In this document: positions 25,335 through 33,585 of the stretch, in pieces | How the letters are laid out: each line of letters starts with the position of its first letter | Position numbering within the stretch: position 1 is the stretch's first letter | Origin: CAUSKK01 sp963532425 | GTDB taxonomy: Bacteria > Pseudomonadota > Gammaproteobacteria > Cardiobacteriales > Cardiobacteriaceae | DNA length: 63,793 nt | NCBI GenBank assembly: GCA_963532425.1 | Contig: CAUSKK010000014.1 | Coordinates: forward strand, 1 to 63,793 | Direction of reading: 5' to 3' | Position numbers and translations under genes: made by a program | The notes under the pieces: model-generated | Told to the model about the DNA's origin: nothing | The model's input: the letters and a program-made list of their open reading frames with translations, nothing else | Databases searched by the model: none

Positions 25335-26348
25335 TTAGGGCTGGGGGGCCGCCAGCCGCAGGGGGAAAGGGCTGTCCTCGGGGGCGGCGGCCAGGGTGAA
25401 GAGATAGTTGCGGCGCTGGTTGGAGGGCAGTACCAGCCCGCCGTAGCTGGCCGACAGCAGGCCGTAGAGGCCATGCCTCTGGACAAAGGCCGGATTCAGC
25501 TCCAGTTCGGCGCCGACCAGGACATCGAGATTCCAGCGGGCCGGGGGAAGCGCTTCGTTCAGGCTGCCGCGCAGCTGTAATTGGCCCTCGGCCACGTCCA
25601 GCTGGTAGGAACCCCGGTAGCCGGCACTTTCGATGGTCTGCAGCAGGGCCAGCGGATTGGGCGCCCGGGTCAGGGCGTCGCCGGCGGGCCGCAGTTCGAG
25701 GCGGTAGCGCTGGGCCTCCCCCTTAAATAAATCCGGCTGGGCCACCGTGGCGGCCAGCTGCAGCCGGTTCCGGTCATCGCCGCGCCACTCCGATTCCAGC
25801 TGGTTCAATTCCAGCGGCGGCCGGGTCTGGTTCAGGGTCAGCCGGTCGGCGTTGAGTTTCAGGTTTTGGCCGTTGGCGCTCTGCCGTAGGCGAAAATGGC
25901 TCAGGCGGAAGCCCGGGCCGTTCAGCTCCTCGCCGCTCACGAAGCGCTCCCCTTCGCCGCCCAACAGTTGCTGGCGCAAACGTAGCCGGCCCTGCAGCTG
26001 GGGGTGGCTGAGCTGAAGATTGACCTCGGCCCGGCCGAGCAGACCCAGCCGGCTCTGGCTGTGCAGCGGGCCCCAGTCCGAGCGGGCGCGGAGCAAATCG
26101 CCGCGAAAAAACGTGCCGAGACCGTGTTCCAGGTCGGTTTGCAGCGGCTGGCCATTGACGGTGGCGCTGAACTGGCTCCGGCTGTAGCCGCGTTGGGTGT
26201 GGACGTCGGCCACGCTGAGGCCGCGTGATTCCAGCAGCTCCAGGCCGGCGCGGAAGTAGCGCTCGCTGACAATGGCGGCGGTGGGCGGCAGCAGGGCCAG
26301 CGGTACCGCCAGCAGTCCCAGGGTGAGCAAGCGCTTTTTCTTTTTCAC
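25335..26348 (-). CDS. DUF945 (YdgA-like) envelope protein
   Basis: The 337-residue protein has an N-terminal signal or anchor (LLTLGLLAVPLALLPPTAAI). It then shows the DUF945 pattern of an early FRAGLELLESRG helix, GYSRSQFSATV, and a long beta-rich body of alternating RLRLRQ / LQLAATV strands. The family is periplasmic or inner-membrane anchored and of unknown function. It is shorter than E. coli YdgA (about 500). It is divergent from the NRAMP-like gene and convergent with the small lipoprotein gene. Confidence 0.7.
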   Translation of the reverse strand: MKKKKRLLTLGLLAVPLALLPPTAAIVSERYFRAGLELLESRGLSVADVHTQRGYSRSQFSATVNGQPLQTDLEHGLGTFFRGDLLRARSDWGPLHSQSRLGLLGRAEVNLQLSHPQLQGRLRLRQQLLGGEGERFVSGEELNGPGFRLSHFRLRQSANGQNLKLNADRLTLNQTRPPLELNQLESEWRGDDRNRLQLAATVAQPDLFKGEAQRYRLELRPAGDALTRAPNPLALLQTIESAGYRGSYQLDVAEGQLQLRGSLNEALPPARWNLDVLVGAELELNPAFVQRHGLYGLLSASYGGLVLPSNQRRNYLFTLAAAPEDSPFPLRLAAPQP

Positions 26349-26412
26349 AAAATCTCCTCCAGAATTAAGAAAAATCAGCTAAATTCCTAGCTTTTTGAGA
26401 GGAATTCATTCT

Positions 26413-27666
26413 ATGGAAGAAAAAGTCTCCTGGCGGGAAAAGTTCGCCGCCCTGGGCCCGGGCATTCTCATGGCCTCGGCGGCGGTGGGCGGCTCCCACA
26501 TCGTCATGAGCACCCAGGCCGGCGCCATGTACGGCTGGCAGCTGGTGTTTATCATCATTCTGGCCAATCTCTTTAAATACCCGTTCTTCCGCTTCGGCAT
26601 GCAGTACACCCTGGCCAGCGGCAAAAGCCTGATTGAGGGCTACGCCGAGCGCGGCCGGGGCTATCTCTACCTGTTCTTTGTCCTCAACGCCCTGGCCGAG
26701 ATGATTAACATCGCCGGCGTCGGCATCCTGACGGCGGCCATTCTCAAATTCATGCTGCCGGCCTCGCTGAATTTCTCCATTCCGGTGATGAGCGTGTTCA
26801 CCATCGGCGCCACCTGGCTCATTCTGCTGTTCGGCCAGTACCACCTGCTCGACCGGCTTTCCAAGGCCATCATGATTGCCCTGACCCTGACCACCACCCT
26901 CTCCGTAGCTCTGGCCCTGCAGAAGGGGGCGGTGATGCCGGCGGATTTTGTGCAGCCCTCGCCCTGGGACTGGGTCGGCTTTGCCTTTATCGTGCCGCTG
27001 ATGGGCTGGATGCCGGCGCCCATTGAGATTTCCGCCATCAACTCCATGTGGGTGGTGGCCAAGCAGAAGGAGACGCCGGTTAAATACGCCGCCGGCATCT
27101 TCGATTTCAACGTCGGCTACATCGGCACGGCCATTCTGGCGGTAATTTTCGTGGCCCTGGGTGCCCTGACCCAGTACGGTTCCGGCGAGGTCATCGAACA
27201 GGCCGGGGCCAAGTACATCGGCCAGCTGGTGCGCATGTACGCTTCGGTCATCGGCGACTGGGCCCAGTTCCTGATTGCCTTCATCGCCTTTCTCTGCATG
27301 TTCGGCACCACCATCACCGTCATCGACGGCTATTCCCGCGCCAACGCCGAAGCGCTTCGCCTTATCCTGCGCCAGACCCAGCCAGCCAGCGACCGCCATA
27401 TCAACGTCTGGATGGCCAGCGGCGTGGTCATCGCCATCGTCATCATTGCCCAGTTCATGAGCGACGTGAAGCAGATGCTGGACTTCGCCATGATTACCTC
27501 CTTCCTGTTCACGCCGATTTTCGCCTGGCTCAATCTGCAGCTGGTTTCCAGGGGCGAACACAGCGTCGGCCGGGGCAAGCTCTACTGGCTGTCCTGGCTG
27601 GGGCTGGCCTATCTCGGCCTCTTCTCGCTGGTTTTCCTCGCCAAGCAGATGAATCTGCTGGGCTAG
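26413..27666 (+). CDS. NRAMP-family transporter with altered metal site
   Basis: The 417-residue inner-membrane protein has about eleven transmembrane helices in the NRAMP/LeuT arrangement. TM1 aligns with MntH (GPGILMASAAVGGSHIV, then TQAGAMYGW), but the canonical DPGN metal-binding motif reads GGSH. In TM6 the MPH motif reads MPAP. Asp and Asn of TM1 and His of TM6 are therefore missing, so Mn2+/Fe2+ transport by the usual site is doubtful; the substrate is unknown. I start at the ATG at 26413 with GAGAGG upstream rather than the TTG at 26395. A GAAGCGCTTC at 27349-27358 encodes EAL. Confidence 0.82.
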   Translation: MEEKVSWREKFAALGPGILMASAAVGGSHIVMSTQAGAMYGWQLVFIIILANLFKYPFFRFGMQYTLASGKSLIEGYAERGRGYLYLFFVLNALAEMINIAGVGILTAAILKFMLPASLNFSIPVMSVFTIGATWLILLFGQYHLLDRLSKAIMIALTLTTTLSVALALQKGAVMPADFVQPSPWDWVGFAFIVPLMGWMPAPIEISAINSMWVVAKQKETPVKYAAGIFDFNVGYIGTAILAVIFVALGALTQYGSGEVIEQAGAKYIGQLVRMYASVIGDWAQFLIAFIAFLCMFGTTITVIDGYSRANAEALRLILRQTQPASDRHINVWMASGVVIAIVIIAQFMSDVKQMLDFAMITSFLFTPIFAWLNLQLVSRGEHSVGRGKLYWLSWLGLAYLGLFSLVFLAKQMNLLG

Positions 27667-27669
27667 CCC

Positions 27670-28182
27670 ATGAAAGTGGCCCTGCGGCCCTGGCGCCAGG
27701 TGCACCCCCGGCCGGCCCTGGCGCAGATTTATGGCTGGCTCGACGCCCTGGAGAGCGAAGACTATCTGGTGCTCTGCGGCGCCGGGGGCCCGGATTTTCT
27801 CCAGTGCCGGCCGGTGCCCAGCGGCGGTTGCAGCAACGACATCCGCTGGGGCGCCCGGCTGGATTGCGAAAGGCCGCCGAATATCCATTCGGACAGAATA
27901 GACTGCCTGCCCTTCGACTGGCTGAACCGGGGCGAAGCGCTTCAGCTGGAAGCCTACGGCCCCGGCCCCGATGGCCGCTGGTGCTACTGGCGCTGCCAAC
28001 GGGCCAAGGCCGACCCGGCCGGACTACGGGCGCCGTTCACGGCCTACCATCAGGGCCAGCCGCTGGATTTCACCGGCTGGCAGGACGTTAGCGCCGAGCT
28101 GGCACCCCTGGAGGCCGAGCGCCGCCAGCGGGACAGCGATTCTATTCACTGGCTTCTCCACCAGCTGCGCCGCTGGGACTAA
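27670..28182 (+). CDS. Hypothetical protein following the NRAMP-like gene
   Basis: The 170-residue soluble protein has no signal peptide and is rich in Trp, Cys and Arg, including WCYWRCQRAKAD and PSGGCSND. Its ATG is 3 bp after the NRAMP-like stop, so it is almost surely cotranscribed and may be functionally linked. I do not recognise a family. Confidence 0.7.
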   Translation: MKVALRPWRQVHPRPALAQIYGWLDALESEDYLVLCGAGGPDFLQCRPVPSGGCSNDIRWGARLDCERPPNIHSDRIDCLPFDWLNRGEALQLEAYGPGPDGRWCYWRCQRAKADPAGLRAPFTAYHQGQPLDFTGWQDVSAELAPLEAERRQRDSDSIHWLLHQLRRWD

Positions 28183-28202
28183 AAACGGCCGGCCATAAAA
28201 AA

Positions 28203-28228
28203 AGCCCCTCCGAGAGGGGCTTTCTTTT
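28203..28228. terminator. Bidirectional rho-independent terminator
   Basis: AGCCCCTC, loop CGA, GAGGGGCT, with T-rich sequence downstream and an A-run upstream. It serves the convergent genes on both sides. Confidence 0.85.
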
Positions 28229-28237
28229 TGGGGGCGA

Positions 28238-28585
28238 CTAGGCCAGGTCGAGGGGACCGTGGTTGTCGCAGTGGCCGTTGTGGGGGTAGTGCAGATGGCC
28301 GTCCACCAGATAGTCCACATGGTCGCCGTGGGGCACGGCCGGGTGGCCGCAGCCGGGGCCGTGCACATGGTCGGGGGCGTGGCCGCCGCATTCGTGGCCG
28401 TTGCTGCAACCGTCCGGATTGCGGGCCGACACCTCAATGCGGTGCTCGTCCACGTGGTCGCCGTGGGGGTGGTGCAGATGGCCATCGTGCAGATAGTCCA
28501 GGTGGCCGTCGTGTTTTACCGCCGGGTGGCCACAGCCGGGGCCGTGGACGTGGTCATGGTGGGGGTGCTGTTGGCATGAGCTCAT
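28238..28585 (-). CDS. Histidine-rich metal-binding protein
   Basis: About 27 of 115 residues are His and 6 are Cys. The protein is an internal duplication: HDHVHGPGCGHPAV-K-HDGHLDYL and PDHVHGPGCGHPAV-P-HGDHVDYL, each followed by DGHLHxPHxxH. There is no signal peptide or membrane segment, so it is probably a cytoplasmic Zn, Ni or Co buffer or chaperone. AGGAG precedes the ATG. It is convergent with the NRAMP-like pair. The metal is not deducible. Confidence 0.8.
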   Translation of the reverse strand: MSSCQQHPHHDHVHGPGCGHPAVKHDGHLDYLHDGHLHHPHGDHVDEHRIEVSARNPDGCSNGHECGGHAPDHVHGPGCGHPAVPHGDHVDYLVDGHLHYPHNGHCDNHGPLDLA

Positions 28586-28655
28586 GGAAACTCCTATTCC
28601 AAATTTAAAGGGACGGCTAGCCTAGCAATGGCGCCGGGGCCAGTCAAGGAAGCCG

Positions 28656-29060
28656 CTAGTCCAGCAGACGCAGCTGCACCCGGGCCCCATCGGCGGCGGC
28701 CGTTTGCAGCTGGCGCTGTAGGGCGAGCAGCTCCAGACGAAGCGCTTCCTCCCCGGGGCCCAGGGTTTCCAGCAGCGGCGGCAGCAGGGCCAGCAGGGCG
28801 GCGGCCGGCTGCCAGTTGGCGTCGGCGGCCCCGTCGTCAGACTCGTCGTCTTCAGCGCCTTCGTCGTCGTCCTCGTCTTCTTCGTCTTCCTCCCAGTCCG
28901 CCCAGAGCTCGGCAACGCTGACAAAATCGCTGAGCAGCGGCAGCCCCAGGGCGGCACAGCGGCGGTCAAGCTCGTCGCTGGCGGCGTAGATTTCGTTCAA
29001 ATCCTCCTCCACGGCCGTTTCCACCCCGGCCCGCTCCACGATGAGCCAGTAGGTCATCAT
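28656..29060 (-). CDS. Hypothetical protein with very acidic linker
   Basis: In this 134-residue product, an N-terminal alpha/beta-like region (YWLIVERAGVETAVEEDL) is followed by an acidic run near residues 56-80 (WEEDEEDEDDDEGAEDDESD) and a Leu-rich helical C terminus. The ATG overlaps the stop of the upstream secreted protein as ATGA. No family is recognised. The coupling supports it being real. Confidence 0.6.
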   Translation of the reverse strand: MMTYWLIVERAGVETAVEEDLNEIYAASDELDRRCAALGLPLLSDFVSVAELWADWEEDEEDEDDDEGAEDDESDDGAADANWQPAAALLALLPPLLETLGPGEEALRLELLALQRQLQTAAADGARVQLRLLD

Positions 29061-29638
29061 GGCCGGGCCTCCGAACTGGCGGCGGGCGTGGCGCAGGGCT
29101 TACAGTCCGGGGTTTCGGCATAGCTGCGGGCCACGGCCAGCAGCGCCTCCCGGCCGGCGGCCTTGTCGGCGCCCCGGCCCAGCTGCAGCACGAAGAAATT
29201 CAAGGTTTTACGGCCGGGGAAATAGACCACCAGCTCCTCCAGCTCCGGCGCCTGAAAACCATAGTAGCGCCAGAGTTCGCCGCTGGCGCCCTCGGCCCCG
29301 GCCACCGTTTCCAGCTTCTCGGCCCGGGGCCGCTGGTCGGCCGGATAGAGAGCCCGGGTGCTTTCCACCTGCCGGGCAATGGCCGCGTCCCGGTCGTCGC
29401 CATCGAGGGGGCCCGGACGGGTGTAGATGGCCATGGGGGCACTGGACCAGCTCTGGCCGGCCGGCAGCACCACCATGGGCACGCCCTCGGAACGAAGCGC
29501 TTCGGCGTCCAGGCGCCAGCCCGGCGGGGCGTCGAAGCCATAGCAGTGGTCGGCGCCCTGAATCTGGGCATGGGCGGCTTGGGTCTCGGCCCGGGCCAGC
29601 GGGGCCAGCAGGGCGATAAGCAACAATATTTTTTTCAT
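29057..29638 (-). CDS. Secreted hypothetical protein
   Basis: The 193-residue product has a signal peptide (MKKILLLIALLAPLARA) and a mature beta-rich region: CYGFDAPPGWRLDAE, then MVVLPAGQSW and RRYYGFQA-like segments. The C terminus has a CKPC pair. The layout recalls small periplasmic proteins of unknown role. AAGGAGTTCCC precedes the ATG. It lies just downstream of the DUF2339 gene and upstream of the acidic protein in the same direction. Confidence 0.7.
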   Translation of the reverse strand: MKKILLLIALLAPLARAETQAAHAQIQGADHCYGFDAPPGWRLDAEALRSEGVPMVVLPAGQSWSSAPMAIYTRPGPLDGDDRDAAIARQVESTRALYPADQRPRAEKLETVAGAEGASGELWRYYGFQAPELEELVVYFPGRKTLNFFVLQLGRGADKAAGREALLAVARSYAETPDCKPCATPAASSEARP

Positions 29639-29647
29639 GGGAACTCC

Positions 29648-32600
29648 TTATTCCGAAGGGGAGGGGGACGCGCTTCGTTCAGCGGCGGCCGGCGGCGCCG
29701 GTGCAAACCAGCTTACCAGCAACAGCAGCAGGCCGACGCTAATAAACGAGGCGATGCGGGCAATGCCGCCGCGATTGGCCAGTTCGATGAGGAACAGCTT
29801 CGCCACCACCAGGGCCATCAGCCCGGCACCGGTCAGCCAGAGGCTCCGTTGCCGGCGCCGGTGGCCGCCCAGCATCAGCCCAATGGCCGTCAGCGCCCAG
29901 ACCACCGACAGGCTGGCCTGCAGGCCGAAGGAGCGCAGCAGGTCGCCCAGCCGCCAGGGAATGGCACCGTAGAAGTGCCAGAGGCGCATGACGCCGGCGC
30001 TGAGGGTGTACCAGGCCAAGGCGGCAATGAGAGGGCGGGGCGCGGGCAGGCCTTCCGGCGGAGTCGGGGGCAGGGACTGCCAGGCCAAATAGAGCAGGCC
30101 GGCGGCGGCCAGTTCCAGCGGGTTCAGCAGCGGCAGATAGGGCAGGGGCAGCGGCAGCTGGGGCGTCGCCCAGTTCACCCAGAGCAGCCAGCCGGCGGCC
30201 ACGCCGACACACAGCGGCCGGGCGAAATCCCAGTAGACGGCCCGGTGGCGGCGCAGGAAGGCACAGGAGCGCTGCCAGTGAAGGGTCAGCCACAGGGCCG
30301 CACTCGGTGCCAGCCAGGCCAGCTGTCCCCAGACGCCGGGCAGAGCGAGGCCCCGGCCGGCCCACAGAGTCCAGAGCAGCAGGAGCAGCAGCACGTTCAG
30401 CCGGTGCAAATCGCGCGGGAGCCGGGGGCGGCTGGCGAGAATGGGGAAATTCAGGGCGCTGACGGCGGCCAGGGGCAGGCCGGTGGCCAGGGTCCAGGGC
30501 TGGTGCAGATGATGGCTGAGACAGTGCAGGGCAAAGAGCGGCAGCAGGGCCCAGAGGGTTTGGCTCAATTCGCGCCAGCGCAGCCAGCGCGCCGTCGGCA
30601 GCAGCGGTGCCGCCAGCAGGGGCAGCGTCCACAGGCGGGTGAAGGTGGTTTCGTTGCCGGTCCACTGGCCGTACAGGGCACTGCCGCCCAGCAGCAGGCT
30701 GATGAGGAGCAGTGGCCAGCCGGCCACCCGGGCCAGAGAACGTTCATCTTCGGTGCCCGGCGCCGCTTCGGAACATTGCAGCGACCCGGCGGCGGCCAGC
30801 AGCAGCGGCGCGGCGGCAAAGAGATGGAGCTGGCTCAGCGGCCCCCTCTCCACCCCGGCCGTCAGATTGTGCAGGGCCAGCACCAGCAGGCCATTGAGCA
30901 GGGCAAAGACGCCGAAGACATTGAATTGCCAGCGGCGCCAGCCCTGGCCCCACAGGGCCGCCAGCGCCGCCAGGCCGACCAGGCTGCCCCGTTCCGCCCA
31001 GAACAGCGGCGGCAGCAGGCTGGCATAGACCAGGGCCGCCGTCAGGGTGGCGCCCTGGAGCCGCCGTTCCCAGAGGGCCGAGCCGTCGCTCCGTTCCCGT
31101 TGCCACAGCAGGTAAATGGCGCCGCCGCCGACCAGAGTCAGCAGGGTGCTGAACCAGGAACCGGCCAGCAGGGTGCCGGTGCCGGCCCGGTAGTCGGTCA
31201 GCTGGGCCAGGGCCGCCAGCAGATAGATGGTCAGAGCGCCCAGCCGCAGCAGCGGCAGCCGTTGGCGCAGGCCGAAACCGTAGGCCAGAGCCGCCTCCGC
31301 TGTCCAGAACAGGGCCGTCTGGCTCCGGTCAAAGTAGAGCGGCACGGCGATGGTTAAAAAGAATAGGGCGATGGCGCTAAAGGCCTGGTGCAACAGCAGC
31401 AGCGGTGATTCCCTACGCAGGTACCAGGCGGCCAAACCGTAGACGGCGGCGAAGGCCAGCGCCGACAGACTGCCCCCGGCCGGCCAGTGGGCCGTAAGGC
31501 GGTATTGCAGGACGAAGGCCGCCGCCATGGTGCCGAAGAGCAGGCTGTGGTCGCAGAGATGCACCCGCCGGCCCGCCTGGCCGAGCTGGGTCCAGAGGGT
31601 CGCCAGCGGGGCGTTGTCGGCCAGCGCTTCTTCCGGCTCCTCCGTCGCACCCTCCAGCAGGCGATTGCGGGCGAAGAAATAGGCAATCAGGCCGTAGAGC
31701 AGCCAGAAATAAATCAGGAACGGTTCGACGCTGGCGAAGAGGGCCGGCGTGTAGTAGCGGGCGCCCCACAGGCTGGCGATGGCGAAGGTGCCGATGGCGC
31801 CGGTCAGATTCAGCAGTCGCCAGGCCTTGAACCAGGCGATGGCCGCCACGCCGGCGTTCAGCAGGGCCAGATAGCCGAACAGAACGAGGGGGTTGACGGG
31901 GCCGGCGGAAACCAGCTGGGGCGTTGCCAGGCCCCCGAGCACGGCCACCTGGGCCAGGGCCGGCGCGTTCTGTTTCAGAGCCAGAGCAATCATCAGCCCC
32001 ACCAGGGCCACCAGAATGAGGAAGGTCAGCGGCACCGTCAGCAGGCCGTGCAGCTTCAGGGCCGCCAGGGCGGTCAGATACATCACCGCCACGCCGAAGC
32101 CCTGCAGCATCAGGCCATAGTCGCGGCGCCGGGTTTGCAGGCGCCAGCCGCCCACCAGCGCCGCCAGCCCGGCCACGGCCACGGCCAGATAGCGCAGTTC
32201 CACCGGGATATGAATGCGCTCGGAGGCATAGCGCAGCAGGAAGGCCAGGCCGAGGAAGAGCACGCCGATGCCGGCCTTCAGCAGCGGATTGCCGCGCAGC
32301 AGCCAGGCGACAAACGGGTTCTCGTCCCAGGAGTCGGCGCCGGCCGCCGCCGGCCGTTGTCGGCCCAGCCAAAATTCCTCCTCCTCCTCGTCGGGTTCGG
32401 CCGGCGGAAGCGCTTCGGTTTGGGGCAGCGCTTTGGCGGGGGGCGTTGAGGGGAAGCTGGCGGCCGGCACTGCCTTCGGAATGGCGGCTGGGGCGCGCCG
32501 GGGCCGGTTGATGGGTTCGGCGGGGGGAAGCGCTTCGGTTTCGGCCGGGCCGACGGTCGGCGCTGGCGTCTCCACCGGCGGGGACATCGTCGCTTCGGCA

Positions 32601-32791
32601 CCGCCGCCACGTTCCAGCGCCGCCAGCCGTCGTTTCAGCCGGTCGATTTCCGCGCTCAGGCTTTGCAGGCGTTGGTTGGTTCGATGGCCAAAGAGCAGCC
32701 ACAGAAAAAAGCCAATGGCCGCGCCCAGCTCGAAGCTATGGGCCGAAAAGCCGAAAAGTATGATGAGGAGCAGCAGATAGATAAGTTGCAT
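29648..32791 (-). CDS. DUF2339 polytopic membrane protein
   Basis: The 1047-residue protein starts with two hydrophobic segments (LIYLLLLIILFGFSA), a short coiled coil (SLSAEIDRLKRRLAAL) and a Pro/Glu-rich linker. WLLRGNPLLKAGIGVLFLGL opens the typical DUF2339 block, followed by well over 20 transmembrane segments. The family is large and of unknown function, sometimes linked to the cell envelope. Two GAAGCGCTTC copies lie in the linker (about 32406 and 32528), encoding EAL(P). I chose the ATG at 32791 over an upstream TTG at 32803. Confidence 0.85.
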   Translation of the reverse strand: MQLIYLLLLIILFGFSAHSFELGAAIGFFLWLLFGHRTNQRLQSLSAEIDRLKRRLAALERGGGAEATMSPPVETPAPTVGPAETEALPPAEPINRPRRAPAAIPKAVPAASFPSTPPAKALPQTEALPPAEPDEEEEEFWLGRQRPAAAGADSWDENPFVAWLLRGNPLLKAGIGVLFLGLAFLLRYASERIHIPVELRYLAVAVAGLAALVGGWRLQTRRRDYGLMLQGFGVAVMYLTALAALKLHGLLTVPLTFLILVALVGLMIALALKQNAPALAQVAVLGGLATPQLVSAGPVNPLVLFGYLALLNAGVAAIAWFKAWRLLNLTGAIGTFAIASLWGARYYTPALFASVEPFLIYFWLLYGLIAYFFARNRLLEGATEEPEEALADNAPLATLWTQLGQAGRRVHLCDHSLLFGTMAAAFVLQYRLTAHWPAGGSLSALAFAAVYGLAAWYLRRESPLLLLHQAFSAIALFFLTIAVPLYFDRSQTALFWTAEAALAYGFGLRQRLPLLRLGALTIYLLAALAQLTDYRAGTGTLLAGSWFSTLLTLVGGGAIYLLWQRERSDGSALWERRLQGATLTAALVYASLLPPLFWAERGSLVGLAALAALWGQGWRRWQFNVFGVFALLNGLLVLALHNLTAGVERGPLSQLHLFAAAPLLLAAAGSLQCSEAAPGTEDERSLARVAGWPLLLISLLLGGSALYGQWTGNETTFTRLWTLPLLAAPLLPTARWLRWRELSQTLWALLPLFALHCLSHHLHQPWTLATGLPLAAVSALNFPILASRPRLPRDLHRLNVLLLLLLWTLWAGRGLALPGVWGQLAWLAPSAALWLTLHWQRSCAFLRRHRAVYWDFARPLCVGVAAGWLLWVNWATPQLPLPLPYLPLLNPLELAAAGLLYLAWQSLPPTPPEGLPAPRPLIAALAWYTLSAGVMRLWHFYGAIPWRLGDLLRSFGLQASLSVVWALTAIGLMLGGHRRRQRSLWLTGAGLMALVVAKLFLIELANRGGIARIASFISVGLLLLLVSWFAPAPPAAAERSASPSPSE

Positions 32792-32824
32792 GGGTTTTCC
32801 CAATCACTGTAGGGGGAACGGGCC

Positions 32825-33514
32825 CTAGGGGGCAGCGGGGCTGGTGGACGGCGACTCCGAATCGCCCTCGTCCCGTAGGGCCTTTTCGATGCGCTGGGCG
32901 GCCTCGTCCTCGGGGTGCGATTGGCGATGGTCGGCCAGCAGCCGAAGCGCTTCGGTCTTCTTGCCCTGCATCAGCAGGTTTTCCACCAGCGCCAGGGCCG
33001 TATCCGGGTTCAGCTCCCGGGCCTCGCGCAGGTATTTTTCCCCCTCGGCGGCCTCGGTGGCGGCGGTGAGAAAACGGCCGTAATCCTCCAGCAGGGCCGC
33101 CCGGCGCTGGCCCTCGCTGGCCGGCACCAGCTTCAGCACCGCCTCGAAGTTACTGCGCGCCCGCGCGAGGCCGTCCTCCAGGCCCAGGTTATGGCCATAG
33201 ACGCCGAGCTGGGCCAGCAGCCACAGCAGCTGGGGCCGCTCCGGCTGGTCGGGGCCGATGAGGTTGTCGTCGCGCACCCGCTCCAGCATTTCCGCGAGCA
33301 GCTGAATGTCCCGGCGGGCCCGCTCCCGGTCGGCGTCGCTGTCGAAATGGGTGATGGCGCCGCCGGCCAGCGGATGCAGCGTCTTCACCATCTCGATGGC
33401 CCGGTCGAAGTGGAAGCCCTCGGGACTGACCAGGGCGGCCAAATCCTGCTGGGGATAGGGCTCGGCGTTCGCCAGGGCGCTGAACAGGGCGACGAGCAGT
33501 AGGGTTTTTTTCAC
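32825..33514 (-). CDS. Secreted TPR-like protein
   Basis: The 229-residue protein has signal peptide MKKTLLLVALFSALANA, whose first codons resemble those of the Sel1 genes at the left of the window. Helical repeats in the second half (EGEKYLREARELNPDTALAL and GKKTEALRLLADHRQSHP) follow the TPR pattern. The start is GTG at 33514 with GGAGGATT upstream. It is 30 bp upstream of the DUF2339 gene, so probably cotranscribed. A GAAGCGCTTC near 32943 encodes EAL. Confidence 0.75.
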   Translation of the reverse strand: MKKTLLLVALFSALANAEPYPQQDLAALVSPEGFHFDRAIEMVKTLHPLAGGAITHFDSDADRERARRDIQLLAEMLERVRDDNLIGPDQPERPQLLWLLAQLGVYGHNLGLEDGLARARSNFEAVLKLVPASEGQRRAALLEDYGRFLTAATEAAEGEKYLREARELNPDTALALVENLLMQGKKTEALRLLADHRQSHPEDEAAQRIEKALRDEGDSESPSTSPAAP

Positions 33515-33534
33515 GAATAATCCTCCGGTTGAAG

Positions 33535-33563
33535 AAAAAAGAAGCGCTCCCCGGAGGGAGCGC
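33535..33563 (-). terminator. Palindrome-derived terminator after the aldehyde dehydrogenase
   Basis: On the minus strand: GCGCTCCC, loop TCCG, GGGAGCGC, then TTCTTTTTTC. The 3' arm reads GGGAGCGCTTC, a one-mismatch form of the GAAGCGCTTC palindrome. Confidence 0.8.
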
Positions 33564-33585
33564 CGTTCCCGATGGAGGGCGGGGC

